From contig JAXMJH010000086.1 of assembly GCA_034376725.1 (NCBI GenBank), forward strand, positions 8,709 through 72,708: a stretch of DNA of 64,000 bases, in the 5' to 3' direction. Positions 49,872 through 59,183 of the stretch are shown one piece after another. Numbering within the stretch: the stretch's first letter is position 1; each line of letters starts with the position of its first letter. The notes beneath the pieces are model-generated. The model saw nothing but the letters and a program-made list of their open reading frames with translations, had not been told where the DNA came from and did no database searches. The stretch is from UBA11164 sp034376725. Lineage in GTDB: Bacteria > Pseudomonadota > Gammaproteobacteria > Xanthomonadales > Xanthomonadaceae. The position numbers and the translations under genes are program-made.

Positions 49872-50600
49872 CTACTGAGCGCCGCTCACGAGCGTGCCGA
49901 TGGCTTCGCCGCACAGAATGCGCATCAGGCTGCCCGGTTCGGACAGGTTGTAGACCCGCAGGGGAATCTTGTAGTCGCGACAGAGCGCAAACGCGGCGGT
50001 ATCCATCACCTTCAGATCCTGCTGCAAAACCTGATCGTAGCTCAGCCGCTCGTAGCGGGTGGCGTCGGGGTGCATCTGCGGATCGCGGTCGTAGACGCCG
50101 TCGACCTTGGTCGCCTTGAGCAGCAACTCTGCGCCTATCTCAACGGCGCGCAGCGCCGCAGCCGAGTCGGTGGTGAAGAACGGATTGCCGGTGCCGGCGG
50201 CGAAAATGCAGATCCGGCCCTTTTCCAGGTGCCGGACGGCGCGCCGGCGGATGTAGTCCTCGCACACTTCGTTGATCTTCAGGGCGCTCATGGTGCGGGC
50301 GAACGCGCCCTGCTTCTCCAGTGCGTCCTGCAGCGCGAGTGCGTTCATCACGGTTGCCAGCATGCCCATGTGGTCGCCGGTGACCCGGTCCATGCCGGCT
50401 TCAGCCAGACCTGCTCCGCGAAAGATATTGCCGCCGCCGATGACCACGCCGATTTGCGCGCCGGCCTGGCTGGCCTCGTTGATTTCGCGGGCCAGGCGGT
50501 GGATGACCAGCGGGTCGATGCCGTAGTCGCTCTGACCCATCAATGCTTCGCCGGACAGTTTGAGCAGAATTCGCCGGTATTTTAGGTCGGGTGAGGTCAC
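49872..50600 (-). CDS. pyrH: UMP kinase
   Basis: 242 residues from the GTG at 50600, with GGAG six bases upstream. A start at 50630 is possible but has no such site. YRRILLKLSGEALMG, VIGGGNIFRG, MDRVTGDHMGMLATVMNALAL and GTGNPFFTTDSAAALRA define the amino-acid-kinase fold. It phosphorylates UMP to UDP. The rpsB-tsf pair usually upstream is absent from the window. Confidence 0.95.
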   Translation of the reverse strand: MTSPDLKYRRILLKLSGEALMGQSDYGIDPLVIHRLAREINEASQAGAQIGVVIGGGNIFRGAGLAEAGMDRVTGDHMGMLATVMNALALQDALEKQGAFARTMSALKINEVCEDYIRRRAVRHLEKGRICIFAAGTGNPFFTTDSAAALRAVEIGAELLLKATKVDGVYDRDPQMHPDATRYERLSYDQVLQQDLKVMDTAAFALCRDYKIPLRVYNLSEPGSLMRILCGEAIGTLVSGAQ

Positions 50601-50628
50601 GTGCGGCTCCAGTCTGGCAAACCGCTGC

Positions 50629-50658
50629 ATTGTAGCGGGCCGCTGATCGGGCCGTCAG
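50629..50658 (-). promoter_or_regulatory. Candidate sigma-70 promoter for pyrH and downstream genes
   Basis: Minus strand: CTGACG (50653-50658), 18-base spacer, TACAAT (50629-50634). The -10 ends 28 bases before the pyrH GTG. Confidence 0.4.
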
Positions 50659-50697
50659 ATTTTTGTCGATCAGCCGTTGGCTTTGCAGCGCCGCTGT

Positions 50698-51891
50698 TCA
50701 GCCTTGATGGAGCAGGGGCCGATACTGGGCCACCGCCCAGATGAGCCGTTCGGCTGCAAAGTCGACTTCCGCCTCACCGCTGGCCCGCCCGAGCGAAAGC
50801 CGGATCGAGGCCGCGCAGTCCTCGTCGGACAGGCCGATGGCCTTCAGCACCCGCGACGGCGCGCCGGCGCCGGATGCACACGCCGACCCGGTGGCCAGAC
50901 ACAGGTTGTCGGCCAGATCGAGCAGCAGGTCGGCGGCATCGACGCCGCGAAACCGCAGGTTCAGCGAGCCGGGCAAACGACGCAGGAGGCTCCCGTTCAC
51001 CGCGACATCGAGACCCGCGTTGCGCAGCGCGTTCAGCAGCCGGCGGGACAGACCGTCCAGCCGCTCGGCATCGTCGGCCATGCGGCGTGCGGCCAGGTCG
51101 CAGGCTTCTGCCAGTCCAACCGCCAGGGCCAGTGGCACGGTGCCTGAGCGCAGGCCATGGTTCTGCCCACCGCCCAGAATGATCGGGTCGAGCGCAACCG
51201 ACGGCTGCTGGCGGATCAGGAGCGCGCCGATACCCGGCGGTCCGTAGAACTTGTGCCCGGACAGGCTGAGCAGATCGACACCGTCGCGGTCCATGTCGAG
51301 CACAATCTTGCCGACCGCCTGGGTGGCGTCGCTGTGGAACAGCGCGCCGACCCGATGGGCGGCGGTGGCCATGGCTGCGATAGGCTGAATCGTGCCGATC
51401 TCGTGGTTTGCGGCCATCACCGAGACCAGTGCAGTACGTGCCGACAGATGCGTGGCTGCGGCCTCCGGGTCGACGAATCCATCGGCCGTCACCGGCAGCT
51501 CAACCACGCGAAAGCCGCTCTCGCGCATCCGCTCGGCAGCGGCGCGCACGCTGGGGTGTTCGATGGCGCTGATGGCGATCTCGTCGCGCCCGGCCGCCGC
51601 CCGCCGCGCGGCGCCGATGATTGCCAGATTGTTGGCCTCGCTGGCGCCCGCCGTGAGCACGACGGCCTCCGGCCCCATCCCGAGCAGGGCGGCAATCCGC
51701 GAGCGGGCCTGTGCCACCCGTTCTGCGGCGGCGCGACCCCGAGCGTGGTTGATGGCGCTTGGATTTCCGAAGTGCTCGCCGAAGTACGGCCACATGGCGT
51801 CCCGCACCTCCGGCGCGCAGGGCGTGGTGGAGTGGTGGTCGAGGTAAACGGGTCGGTCGAAACCAACGGGCCGGGAGTCGGGTTCGCTCAT
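50698..51891 (-). CDS. Cysteine desulfurase (NifS/IscS family)
   Basis: 397 residues from the ATG at 51891. PLP-dependent class V aminotransferase fold: VYLDHHSTTPC at the N-terminus, Lys214 in LSLSGHKFYGPPG is the Schiff-base lysine, and ATGSACASGAG carries the active-site Cys loop. It would release sulfur from cysteine as persulfide. No iscR, iscU or scaffold genes lie nearby, so it is either a stand-alone group I enzyme or serves another pathway, for example XdhC-linked molybdenum cofactor sulfuration, which is speculation. Confidence 0.88.
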   Translation of the reverse strand: MSEPDSRPVGFDRPVYLDHHSTTPCAPEVRDAMWPYFGEHFGNPSAINHARGRAAAERVAQARSRIAALLGMGPEAVVLTAGASEANNLAIIGAARRAAAGRDEIAISAIEHPSVRAAAERMRESGFRVVELPVTADGFVDPEAAATHLSARTALVSVMAANHEIGTIQPIAAMATAAHRVGALFHSDATQAVGKIVLDMDRDGVDLLSLSGHKFYGPPGIGALLIRQQPSVALDPIILGGGQNHGLRSGTVPLALAVGLAEACDLAARRMADDAERLDGLSRRLLNALRNAGLDVAVNGSLLRRLPGSLNLRFRGVDAADLLLDLADNLCLATGSACASGAGAPSRVLKAIGLSDEDCAASIRLSLGRASGEAEVDFAAERLIWAVAQYRPLLHQG

Positions 51892-51952
51892 GCCGTCATT
51901 GTCGCGTGTTTGTTCGATTCGGACACCGACCTGGGTCAAGCGCGACAGGGTC

Positions 51953-52501
51953 TTATGTCGATTCCCCGGTCCGCAGCCAGGCCGGGCCGGCGGCGACGAT
52001 GCGGGCATGTGCCGGGCAGTCCGGGCGGTGCGCGCCGGGCAGGTAGCCGATGCTCATCAGGAATTCGCCGACGATTTCCCCGCCGGTGAAGCGAAAGGTC
52101 TTGCCGAACAGCTTCACCCAGTCGGCCTTGGCGCGCGGGTGATGGGCCTGTAGCCAAGCCGCGAAGCTACCGTGGCTGGCGCGCAACTGGAGAATGACTC
52201 CGGCATTGTGGATGGCCGCCGCCACCTTGAGCCGGTTGCGCACGATGCCGGCATCGGCCAGCAGCCGGGCGACCTCGGCCTCCCCGTAGGCCGCCACCTT
52301 TTCGACTGCAAAGCCGTCGTAGGCGCGCATGAAGCCCTCGCGTTTCTTGAGCATCAGCTCCCAGCTCAGCCCGGCCTGATTGATCTCCAGCACCAGCCGT
52401 TCGAACAGGGCATCGTCGCCGGCAAGCGGAAAACCGTACTGATGGTCGTGGTAAGGCCCGTGCAGCGGGTGGCCGGGGGCGATATCGCAATAGCTGCTCA
52501 T
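51953..52501 (-). CDS. tag: DNA-3-methyladenine glycosylase I
   Basis: 182 residues. It opens with a zinc Cys (YCDIAPGHPLHGPYHDHQYGFP), continues with FERLVLEINQAGLSWELMLKKRE, typical of the Tag family, and ends with GYLPGAHRPDCPAH, which would give the other zinc His and Cys. The N-terminus departs somewhat from the usual C-x-W start, so it may be a divergent Tag paralogue. It repairs 3-methyladenine. It lies 66 bases after xdhC on the same strand. Confidence 0.85.
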   Translation of the reverse strand: MSSYCDIAPGHPLHGPYHDHQYGFPLAGDDALFERLVLEINQAGLSWELMLKKREGFMRAYDGFAVEKVAAYGEAEVARLLADAGIVRNRLKVAAAIHNAGVILQLRASHGSFAAWLQAHHPRAKADWVKLFGKTFRFTGGEIVGEFLMSIGYLPGAHRPDCPAHARIVAAGPAWLRTGEST

Positions 52502-52567
52502 GGTGGATTTGACCCTGGTGAGTGGTATTCCGGCGCCTGTCTTCGATCTGAGTCCTGCACAGCCGAC

Positions 52568-53434
52568 TCAGCTTTCGACACACGCGCCGGGCTTTGCCTG
52601 CGCCGACGCGGCGGGGCGGATGGCGGATGCCGACGCTGGGCCATCGTGGGCGATTCCGATGGTCAGCAGCTGCGCGGCGACGGCGATGGCGATCTCCTTC
52701 GGATGCTTGCCGGTGATCCCGGCAATGCCGATCGGGCAGGTCAGGCGGGCGATGTCGTTCGCCGGGATGTTGGCGGCGCGCAGCCGCTTCTCGAAGCGGG
52801 CGCGCTTGCTGGCGCTGCCGATCAGGCCGAGATAGGCGAATCGCCCGTGCCTGAGCGTGGTCTCGACCAGGGCATAGTCCAGATCGTGGCTGTGCGTGAT
52901 GATGAGGATGAAGCTGTCGGCATCCGCGCTGCGCAGCTCGGCTTCGGGCGCGCCGGTGACGATCATCTCTACGCTGGGCGGGCTGTGTGCCGGGAATTGC
53001 TCCGCGCGCGGGTCGATCCAGCGGATCGGCAGGCCGAGGCCGGACAGCACATCGATCACCGCTTTTCCGACATGGCCGGCGCCGAACAGCAGCAGTTTCC
53101 GGCGTGGCGGCAGAAACGGCTCCAGCAGTACCGTCACCACGCCACCGCAGCACTGCGCCAGCGCTGGGCCCAGCGGGTAGCGGATCAGGCGGTTCCCGGA
53201 ATCGTCGGTCGACTCCTGCGCGCGCAGCAGCTCGCGGGCTGCCTGGACCGCCTCGGTTTCCAGATTTCCGCCGCCGATGGTGCCGAACTGTTCCCCGGCG
53301 CTGACAATCATCTTGGTTCCCGCCCCGCGCGGCGCCGAACCTCGTGTTTCGGCAACGGTAATCAACACGCACGGCACGCGGCGCTCGCGCAGATCGGCCA
53401 GCAGCGGAAGCCAGTGGTGGCTGATGTCGGTCAT
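52568..53434 (-). CDS. xdhC: Xanthine dehydrogenase accessory protein XdhC
   Basis: 288 residues. The N-terminal XdhC/CoxI domain is visible in ITVAETRGSAPRGAGTKMIV and FGTIGGGNLETEAVQAARE, with LAQCCGGVVTVLLEP following. The C-terminal Rossmann domain is LLLFGAGHVGKAVIDVLSGLGLPIRWIDPR and YLGLIGSASKRARFEKRLRA. It binds and sulfurates the molybdenum cofactor for XdhB. Located 127 bases downstream of xdhB. Confidence 0.93.
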   Translation of the reverse strand: MTDISHHWLPLLADLRERRVPCVLITVAETRGSAPRGAGTKMIVSAGEQFGTIGGGNLETEAVQAARELLRAQESTDDSGNRLIRYPLGPALAQCCGGVVTVLLEPFLPPRRKLLLFGAGHVGKAVIDVLSGLGLPIRWIDPRAEQFPAHSPPSVEMIVTGAPEAELRSADADSFILIITHSHDLDYALVETTLRHGRFAYLGLIGSASKRARFEKRLRAANIPANDIARLTCPIGIAGITGKHPKEIAIAVAAQLLTIGIAHDGPASASAIRPAASAQAKPGACVES

Positions 53435-53468
53435 TGCAGCGGTCGAGCCGGTCAGTGGTCGGTGGGTC

Positions 53469-53495
53469 GAGTCGAAAGAGCCGAAAGAGCCGAAA
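53469..53495. repeat. Three tandem 9-base units between xdhB and xdhC
   Basis: GAGTCGAAA, GAGCCGAAA, GAGCCGAAA in direct succession. Short and possibly incidental. It lies just after the xdhC start. Confidence 0.6.
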
Positions 53496-53561
53496 CAGTC
53501 AGAATGGCGCGTTTCACGCTGCCGGGGGCGCGCCCGCGCGAAGCCAGCCGCTTTCGCCGGC

Positions 53562-55901
53562 TCACGACGACGAGGACCGCAGCGCTTCGATCGCCATCAG
53601 CACGCGCTCCGGGGTGGCCGGGGCGTCGAGCTGGGGCAGGGCGTTCGGCGAGTCGCTGCATGCGGCAACGGCGTCGCGCAGGGCGAGGAAGGCCGAAATC
53701 GCCAGCATCAGCGGGGGTTCGCCGACCGCCTTGGAGCGGTGGACGGTCTGTTCGGGATTGTCCTGGCCGTACAGTTCGACGTGAAACTCGCGCGGCATGT
53801 CGCGTCCGGTGGGAATCTTGTAGGTGCTGGGCGCGTGGGTGCGCAGCCGGCCCTGAGTATCCCAGACCAGTTCTTCGGTGGTCAGCCAGCCCAGGCCCTG
53901 GACATAGCCGCCTTCGATCTGACCGATGTCGATCGCCGGATTCAGCGAACGTCCGACATCGTACAGGATATCGGCGCGCAGCACGGTGTGTTCGCCGGTC
54001 AGGGTGTCGATCAGCACCTCGCTGGCCGCCGCGCCGTAGGCGAAGTAGAGAAACGGCCGGCCGCGCCCGGCGGCACGATCCCAGGCGATCTTCGGGGTCT
54101 TGAAGAATCCGGTCGCAGACAGCGGGATGCGGTGCGCGTGGGCCAGTTTGACCAGTTCTGCGAAGCCGAGATCATGGTTCGCGCCGATCCGCACGCGATT
54201 GCCGGCAAACGCCACGGCGGTTTCCGGTTGGCCGAAATGCTCGGCGGCGAAGGCGATCAGCCGATGTTTGATCTTGCGCGCGGCGTCCAGCGCGGCCATG
54301 CCGTTGAGGTCGGTGCCGCTGGAGGCGGCGGTCGCCGAGGTGTTGGGCACCTTGCCGGTGTGGGTGGCGGTGATCCGCACCCGGGCCAGGTCGATGCCGA
54401 ATGCCTGGGCAACCACCTGCGACACCTTGGTGTGCAGGCCCTGGCCCATCTCGGTGCCGCCGTGATTGAGCTGAACACTGCCGTCGGTATAGACATGCAC
54501 CAGCGCGCCCGCCTGGTTGAGCTGGGTGAGCGTGAAGGCGATGCCGAATTTCACCGGGGTCAATGCCAGGCCTTTCTTCAGCACCGGGCTTTGCGCGTTG
54601 AAATCGCGGATCGCTGCGCGGCGGGCGCGGTAATCGCAGCGTCGGGCCAGTTCGGGCAGCAGCGCGTGCAGGATGTTGTCCTCGACGGTCATGCCGTAAT
54701 GGGTGCGGTTGCGTTCGCCCGGCGCGCCGATCGGGTCGTAAAGGTTGGCCAGGCGCACGTCGAACGGGTCTTTTCCGAGCGAGCGGGCCACGCTGTCGAT
54801 GGCGTATTCGATACTCAGCACGCCCTGCGGGCCGCCGAAGCCGCGAAACGCCGTATTGGAAACCGTGTGGGTCTTGCAGCGGTAGCTCTGGATGTCGGCG
54901 TGGCCGAGGTAGTAGGCGTTGTCGGCGTGGAACAGCGCGCGGTCGACGACCGCATTGGACAGGTCGGCCGACATGCCGCAGCGGGCGCGCAGGTCCATCG
55001 CCACGCCCTGGATGCGACCGTCGTCGTCGAAGCCGATCCGATAGCGGCTGCGGAAGTCGTGCCGCTTGCCGGTCAGGGTCATGTCGTCGTCGCGGTCCAG
55101 CCGGAGCTTCACCGGGCGCCGGGTCGCGTTGGCCAGCAGGGCGGCGACGCAGGCGATCAGCGACGCCTGGCTCTCCTTGCCGCCGAATCCGCCGCCCATC
55201 CGGCGCACTTCGCAGACCACGGCGTTGTCAGGGCGGTCGAGCACGCGGGCGATCAGGTGCTGAACCTCGGTCGGATGCTGGGTGGACGAATAGCACAGCA
55301 TGCCGCCGGCTTCCTGCGGTACGGCCAGGGCGATCTGGCCTTCCAGATAGAAGTGATCCTGTCCGCCGATCTCCAACCGGCCTTCCAGCCGGTGGCTGGC
55401 CTCGCGCAGCGCCGCTTCGGCGTCGCCGCAGCGCATCGCGTAGGGGGCGCCGACATAGGCCTCGGCAGCCACGGCGGCATCGACATCGAGAATCGCCGGC
55501 AGCGGTTCGTATTCGACGATGGCGCGCTGCGCGGCGGCCCGGGCCAGGGCGATCGATTCGGCGGCGATCGCCAGCACCGACTGGCCGGCGTAATACACGG
55601 TATCTTCGGCAAACACCGGATCGCCGTCGAACACCGGCGCCACTTCGTTGCGGCCGGGAATGTCGGCGGCGGTCAGTACCGCATGCACGCCCGGCCCGGC
55701 ACAGGCCGAGGTATCGATGCGCCGGATCCGCGCGTGTGCGTGCGGGCTTTGCAGGATGAAGGCGTGCAGGCAGCCTCGCGGCTCGGCGATGTCGTCGATG
55801 TAGATCGCCTCGCCGGCGACGTGCAGGGCCGCGCTGTCGTGGGCCACCGGCTGGCCGACGGCGCCCGACAGTCCGGTCGTCGGCAGCGCGTTACCCGGCA
55901 T
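53562..55901 (-). CDS. xdhB: Xanthine dehydrogenase molybdopterin-binding subunit
   Basis: 779 residues from the ATG at 55901, overlapping the xdhA end by 11 bases. Mo-cofactor contacts are in RRMGGGFGGKESQA, NTAFRGFGGPQGVLSIEYAID, HGGTEMGQGLHTKVSQV and SKAVGEPPLMLAISAFLALRDA, the last holding the catalytic Glu. The length equals the usual bacterial XdhB. With XdhA it oxidises hypoxanthine and xanthine to urate using NAD. Nearby genes agree with that substrate. Confidence 0.95.
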   Translation of the reverse strand: MPGNALPTTGLSGAVGQPVAHDSAALHVAGEAIYIDDIAEPRGCLHAFILQSPHAHARIRRIDTSACAGPGVHAVLTAADIPGRNEVAPVFDGDPVFAEDTVYYAGQSVLAIAAESIALARAAAQRAIVEYEPLPAILDVDAAVAAEAYVGAPYAMRCGDAEAALREASHRLEGRLEIGGQDHFYLEGQIALAVPQEAGGMLCYSSTQHPTEVQHLIARVLDRPDNAVVCEVRRMGGGFGGKESQASLIACVAALLANATRRPVKLRLDRDDDMTLTGKRHDFRSRYRIGFDDDGRIQGVAMDLRARCGMSADLSNAVVDRALFHADNAYYLGHADIQSYRCKTHTVSNTAFRGFGGPQGVLSIEYAIDSVARSLGKDPFDVRLANLYDPIGAPGERNRTHYGMTVEDNILHALLPELARRCDYRARRAAIRDFNAQSPVLKKGLALTPVKFGIAFTLTQLNQAGALVHVYTDGSVQLNHGGTEMGQGLHTKVSQVVAQAFGIDLARVRITATHTGKVPNTSATAASSGTDLNGMAALDAARKIKHRLIAFAAEHFGQPETAVAFAGNRVRIGANHDLGFAELVKLAHAHRIPLSATGFFKTPKIAWDRAAGRGRPFLYFAYGAAASEVLIDTLTGEHTVLRADILYDVGRSLNPAIDIGQIEGGYVQGLGWLTTEELVWDTQGRLRTHAPSTYKIPTGRDMPREFHVELYGQDNPEQTVHRSKAVGEPPLMLAISAFLALRDAVAACSDSPNALPQLDAPATPERVLMAIEALRSSSS

Positions 55902-57333
55902 GACGGTAGACCTCGGTGTCGACATCGGGCTGGGTGGATTCGATGAACAACCGGCGCAGCAGATTGGCCGCGCTGAGCCGGCGGTAGGCGGCGCTGGCCC
56001 GCATGTCGTCGATCGGGCTGAAGTCGGACGCCAGCGCGGCGCAGGCACGCGTCACCGTGGCTTGATCCCAGGACTGGCCGATCAGCGCCGCTTCGGCGCC
56101 GAGTGCGCGCTTGGGCGTGGCCGCCATGCCGCCGTAGGCGATGCGCGCCGAGTGCACCCGGCCATCGCGCAGCGTGATGGCGAAGGCGCCGCAGACCGCC
56201 GAGATGTCCTGGTCGAAGCGCTTGGAAAGCTTCCAGACCCGAAACAGGGTGCCTTCGGCCAGGCGCGGCAGCCAAAGGGATTCGACGAACTCGCCGGGCT
56301 GGCGATCCTGCCGGCCGTAGTCGAGGTAATAGTCCTCCAGCGCCAGCTCCCGTGTGCCGCGTGTCGATTGCAGGCGGATGCGCGCGCCGAGCGCGATCAG
56401 CGGCGGCATGCCGTCGCCGATCGGCGAGCCATTGGCGATGTTGCCGCCGACCGTTGCCGAATTGCGGATCTGCACCGAGGCGAACCGGCGCAGCATGATT
56501 TCCAGACTGCGGTCATAGGTCGCCAGTGCCTCGAAGGCATCGGCCCAGGTCACCGCGGCGCCGATCTCCAGGCCGTCATCGGCGACACGCAGCCGCTTGA
56601 GTTCCGCCACATGCCCGGTGTAAATCAGCACCGGCAGCTCGCGGTGCTGCTTGGTCACCCAAAGGCCGACATCGGTGCCGCCGGCCAGCAGCGTGGCATC
56701 GGGGTGCTCGGCCAGGCGTGCGGCCAGCTGCTCGCGCGTGCGCGGCGCGAAAAACGCGCCATTGGCGGTGCGATAGACGAATTCGCCGCCGCGATCCAGC
56801 GCCGCCAGCGCTGCCGTCGTGTCGGGCAGGGCGGGCCGGGGCTGGCGGTCGGCGTCGCGGGCGGCATCGAGAATTGGCCGGTAGCCGGTGCAGCGGCACA
56901 GGTTGCCGGCGATGGCGTCCTGGATTTCGGCCTCTGCGTAGCCTTCGCGATTGTGAAACAGCGCGAACAGCGACATCACGAAGCCGGGCGTGCAGAACCC
57001 GCACTGCGAGCCGTGCCGTTCGACAAGCGCCTGCTGAACGGGGTGCGGCGCACCGCTGCCCAGCGCCTTCAGGTGCTCGATGGTGATCAGCTCGCGGCCA
57101 TCGAGCGTCGGCAGCAGGACGATACAGGCGTTGATTGCGCGATAGCGCACCCGGCCGTCCAGCCACTCGCCGAGCACCACCGTGCAGGCGCCGCAGTCGC
57201 CCTCGGCGCAGCCTTCCTTGCTGCCGGTGAGGTGTTCGACGGTACGCAGATAGTCCAGCAGCGTGGTGGTCGGCGACAGCCCGGAAACTTCGCGGGCAAG
57301 CCCATTGAGCAGAAATCGGATTGTTTCGGTCAC
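55891..57333 (-). CDS. xdhA: Xanthine dehydrogenase small subunit (2Fe-2S and FAD)
   Basis: 480 residues starting at GTG 57333, after a GAGG. First 2Fe-2S cluster Cys42, 47, 50 and 70 (GCAEGDCGAC), second cluster Cys111, 114, 146 and 148 (CGFC and CRCTG). The FAD domain contains TLLAGGTDVGLWV and the NSATVGGNIANGSPIGD block. It passes electrons from the Mo site to NAD. Divergent from aceB across 128 bases. Confidence 0.95.
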   Translation of the reverse strand: MTETIRFLLNGLAREVSGLSPTTTLLDYLRTVEHLTGSKEGCAEGDCGACTVVLGEWLDGRVRYRAINACIVLLPTLDGRELITIEHLKALGSGAPHPVQQALVERHGSQCGFCTPGFVMSLFALFHNREGYAEAEIQDAIAGNLCRCTGYRPILDAARDADRQPRPALPDTTAALAALDRGGEFVYRTANGAFFAPRTREQLAARLAEHPDATLLAGGTDVGLWVTKQHRELPVLIYTGHVAELKRLRVADDGLEIGAAVTWADAFEALATYDRSLEIMLRRFASVQIRNSATVGGNIANGSPIGDGMPPLIALGARIRLQSTRGTRELALEDYYLDYGRQDRQPGEFVESLWLPRLAEGTLFRVWKLSKRFDQDISAVCGAFAITLRDGRVHSARIAYGGMAATPKRALGAEAALIGQSWDQATVTRACAALASDFSPIDDMRASAAYRRLSAANLLRRLFIESTQPDVDTEVYRHAG

Positions 57334-57356
57334 ATAACCTCACGGATCGATTCGAC

Positions 57357-57379
57357 GTAAGCGTCCTTCATCGGCTTAC
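57357..57379. promoter_or_regulatory. Inverted repeat in the xdhA-aceB divergent region
   Basis: GTAAGC (57357-57362) and GCTTAC (57374-57379), perfect 6-base arms 11 bases apart, close to a TATAGT-like element on the minus strand. A candidate operator for a regulator shared by both gene groups. Confidence 0.35.
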
Positions 57380-57461
57380 TATAGCCAGCAAAAGGGTGCC
57401 CCGCGTCGGGTATCCGCAGTCGTTCGCCTTGTTTTTCTTGCTTCACTTCCCGGAGATCGCC

Positions 57462-59063
57462 ATGTCCAGCCCCATTCAAGACTTTGTTTTGTCCGCACCC
57501 CAGGTTCCCGGCCAGGAGGACGTGCTGACCGCTCCAGCCCTGGCCCTGCTGGCCGAAGTCGAGCGTACATTCGGTGCGCGCCGCCGTGCACTGATCGCCG
57601 AGCGTCAGCGCCGGCAGGCCGAACTCGACCGCAGTCCGGTGCTGGATTTCCTGCCCGAGACCGCCGAAATCCGTGCCGGCGACTGGACCGTGCGCCCGGC
57701 GCCGGCCGATCTGCGCGACCGGCGGGTGGAAATCACCGGCCCGGTCGATCGCAAGATGATCATCAACGCCCTCAACTCCGGCGCCAGCTGTTTCATGGCC
57801 GATTTCGAGGATTCCAACACGCCCAGTTGGTCGAACCAGATTTCCGGCCAGATCAACCTGCGCGACGCCGCGCGCGGGACCATCGACTTCACCGACCCGG
57901 CCAGCGGCAAGGCCTACGCGCTCAACGACCGCACCGCCGTGCTGCTGGTCCGTCCGCGTGGCCTGCACATGGAAGAAAGGCACCTCAGCCTGGATGGCCA
58001 GGCGATTTCCGGCTCGTTCTTCGATTTCGTGCTGCACGTCTTTCACAATGCCCAGGCTTTGCTCGCCAAGGGCAGCGGCCCGTACTACTACCTGCCCAAG
58101 CTGGAGCATCACGAAGAAGCCAGGCTGTGGAGCGATGTCATCAGCCACTGCGAGGACGCGCTGGGACTGGCGCGCGGCACGGTGCGGGCGACCGTGCTGA
58201 TCGAGACGATCAACGCCGCCTTCCAGATGGATGAAATCCTGTTCGCGCTCAAGGATCACATTTGCGGGCTGAACTGCGGTCGCTGGGACTACATCTTCAG
58301 CTTCATCAAGCGCTTTGCGAAACATCAGGCGTTCACGCTGCCCGATCGCGACCAGGTCGGCATGACCTGTCGCTTCCTGCGTTCCTACAGCCAGTTGCTG
58401 ATCAAGACCTGCCATCGCCGCGGCGCCCATGCCATGGGCGGCATGGCGGCACAGATTCCGATCAAGGGCGACGAGGCGGCCAACAACGCCGCGCTGATCA
58501 AGGTCAGGGCCGACAAGCAGCGCGAGGCCGGCGACGGCCATGACGGCACCTGGGTGGCGCATCCGGGCCTCGTGCCGGTGGCCAGGGACATCTTCGATGC
58601 CGCGATGCCCGGCGCCGACCAACTGGACCTCAAGCGCGAGGACGTGTCGGTGGCGGCCGCCGATCTGCTGGCCGTGCCCGAGGGCACCATCACCGAGACC
58701 GGATTGCGCAAGAACATCGAAGTCGGCCTGCTCTATCTCAAGGCGTGGCTGGCCGGCAACGGCTGCGTGCCGATCCACCACCTGATGGAGGATGCGGCCA
58801 CCGCGGAGATTTCCCGCACCCAGCTGTGGCAGTGGCGCCGGCACCGGGCCACGCTGGACGACGGCCGGGTGATCGACGATGCCTTTATCTCCACGGTGAT
58901 GGACGAAGAGAACGGCAAGCTGCGCCAGCAGTTCGGCGACGACCGCTATCTGGCCGACGCCATCGCGCTGTTCCGCGATCTGGTGATGTCCGACGATCTG
59001 GCGGAATTCCTGACCACGGCAGCCTACGACATGGTGGTCGGCTACGAGCAGGCGGCAAGCTGA
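57462..59063 (+). CDS. aceB: Malate synthase A
   Basis: 533 residues from the ATG at 57462, with CGGAGA ten bases upstream. A start at 57321 would run into xdhA. DFEDSNTPSWSNQISGQINL, VRPRGLHMEE, TVLIETINAAFQMDEIL and the PROSITE block KDHICGLNCGRWDYIFSFIK mark the form A enzyme. It condenses glyoxylate with acetyl-CoA to malate. No isocitrate lyase gene is adjacent, and the following genes produce glyoxylate from urate. Confidence 0.96.
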   Translation: MSSPIQDFVLSAPQVPGQEDVLTAPALALLAEVERTFGARRRALIAERQRRQAELDRSPVLDFLPETAEIRAGDWTVRPAPADLRDRRVEITGPVDRKMIINALNSGASCFMADFEDSNTPSWSNQISGQINLRDAARGTIDFTDPASGKAYALNDRTAVLLVRPRGLHMEERHLSLDGQAISGSFFDFVLHVFHNAQALLAKGSGPYYYLPKLEHHEEARLWSDVISHCEDALGLARGTVRATVLIETINAAFQMDEILFALKDHICGLNCGRWDYIFSFIKRFAKHQAFTLPDRDQVGMTCRFLRSYSQLLIKTCHRRGAHAMGGMAAQIPIKGDEAANNAALIKVRADKQREAGDGHDGTWVAHPGLVPVARDIFDAAMPGADQLDLKREDVSVAAADLLAVPEGTITETGLRKNIEVGLLYLKAWLAGNGCVPIHHLMEDAATAEISRTQLWQWRRHRATLDDGRVIDDAFISTVMDEENGKLRQQFGDDRYLADAIALFRDLVMSDDLAEFLTTAAYDMVVGYEQAAS

Positions 59064-59075
59064 GAAAAGATAGCC

Positions 59076-59107
59076 TGCGCCGGGTAGCGAACGACCCGCC
59101 CGGCGCA
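59076..59107 (+). terminator. Hairpin after aceB
   Basis: Perfect 9-bp arms TGCGCCGGG (59076-59084) and CCCGGCGCA (59099-59107) with a 14-base loop, 12 bases after the aceB stop. No T-run. It may reduce read-through into the urate genes or stabilise aceB mRNA. Confidence 0.55.
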
Positions 59108-59183
59108 CGATGATCGCAGCGAACCTACCCTGGCCGGCGCCGGCAGTGGTTTAATTCTGCCGCACCGGTAAGGAGTAGCACCT

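Noticed and set aside
53277..55946. 889-codon open frame on the plus strand
   Set aside because: Complement of xdhB, which shows all molybdopterin motifs.
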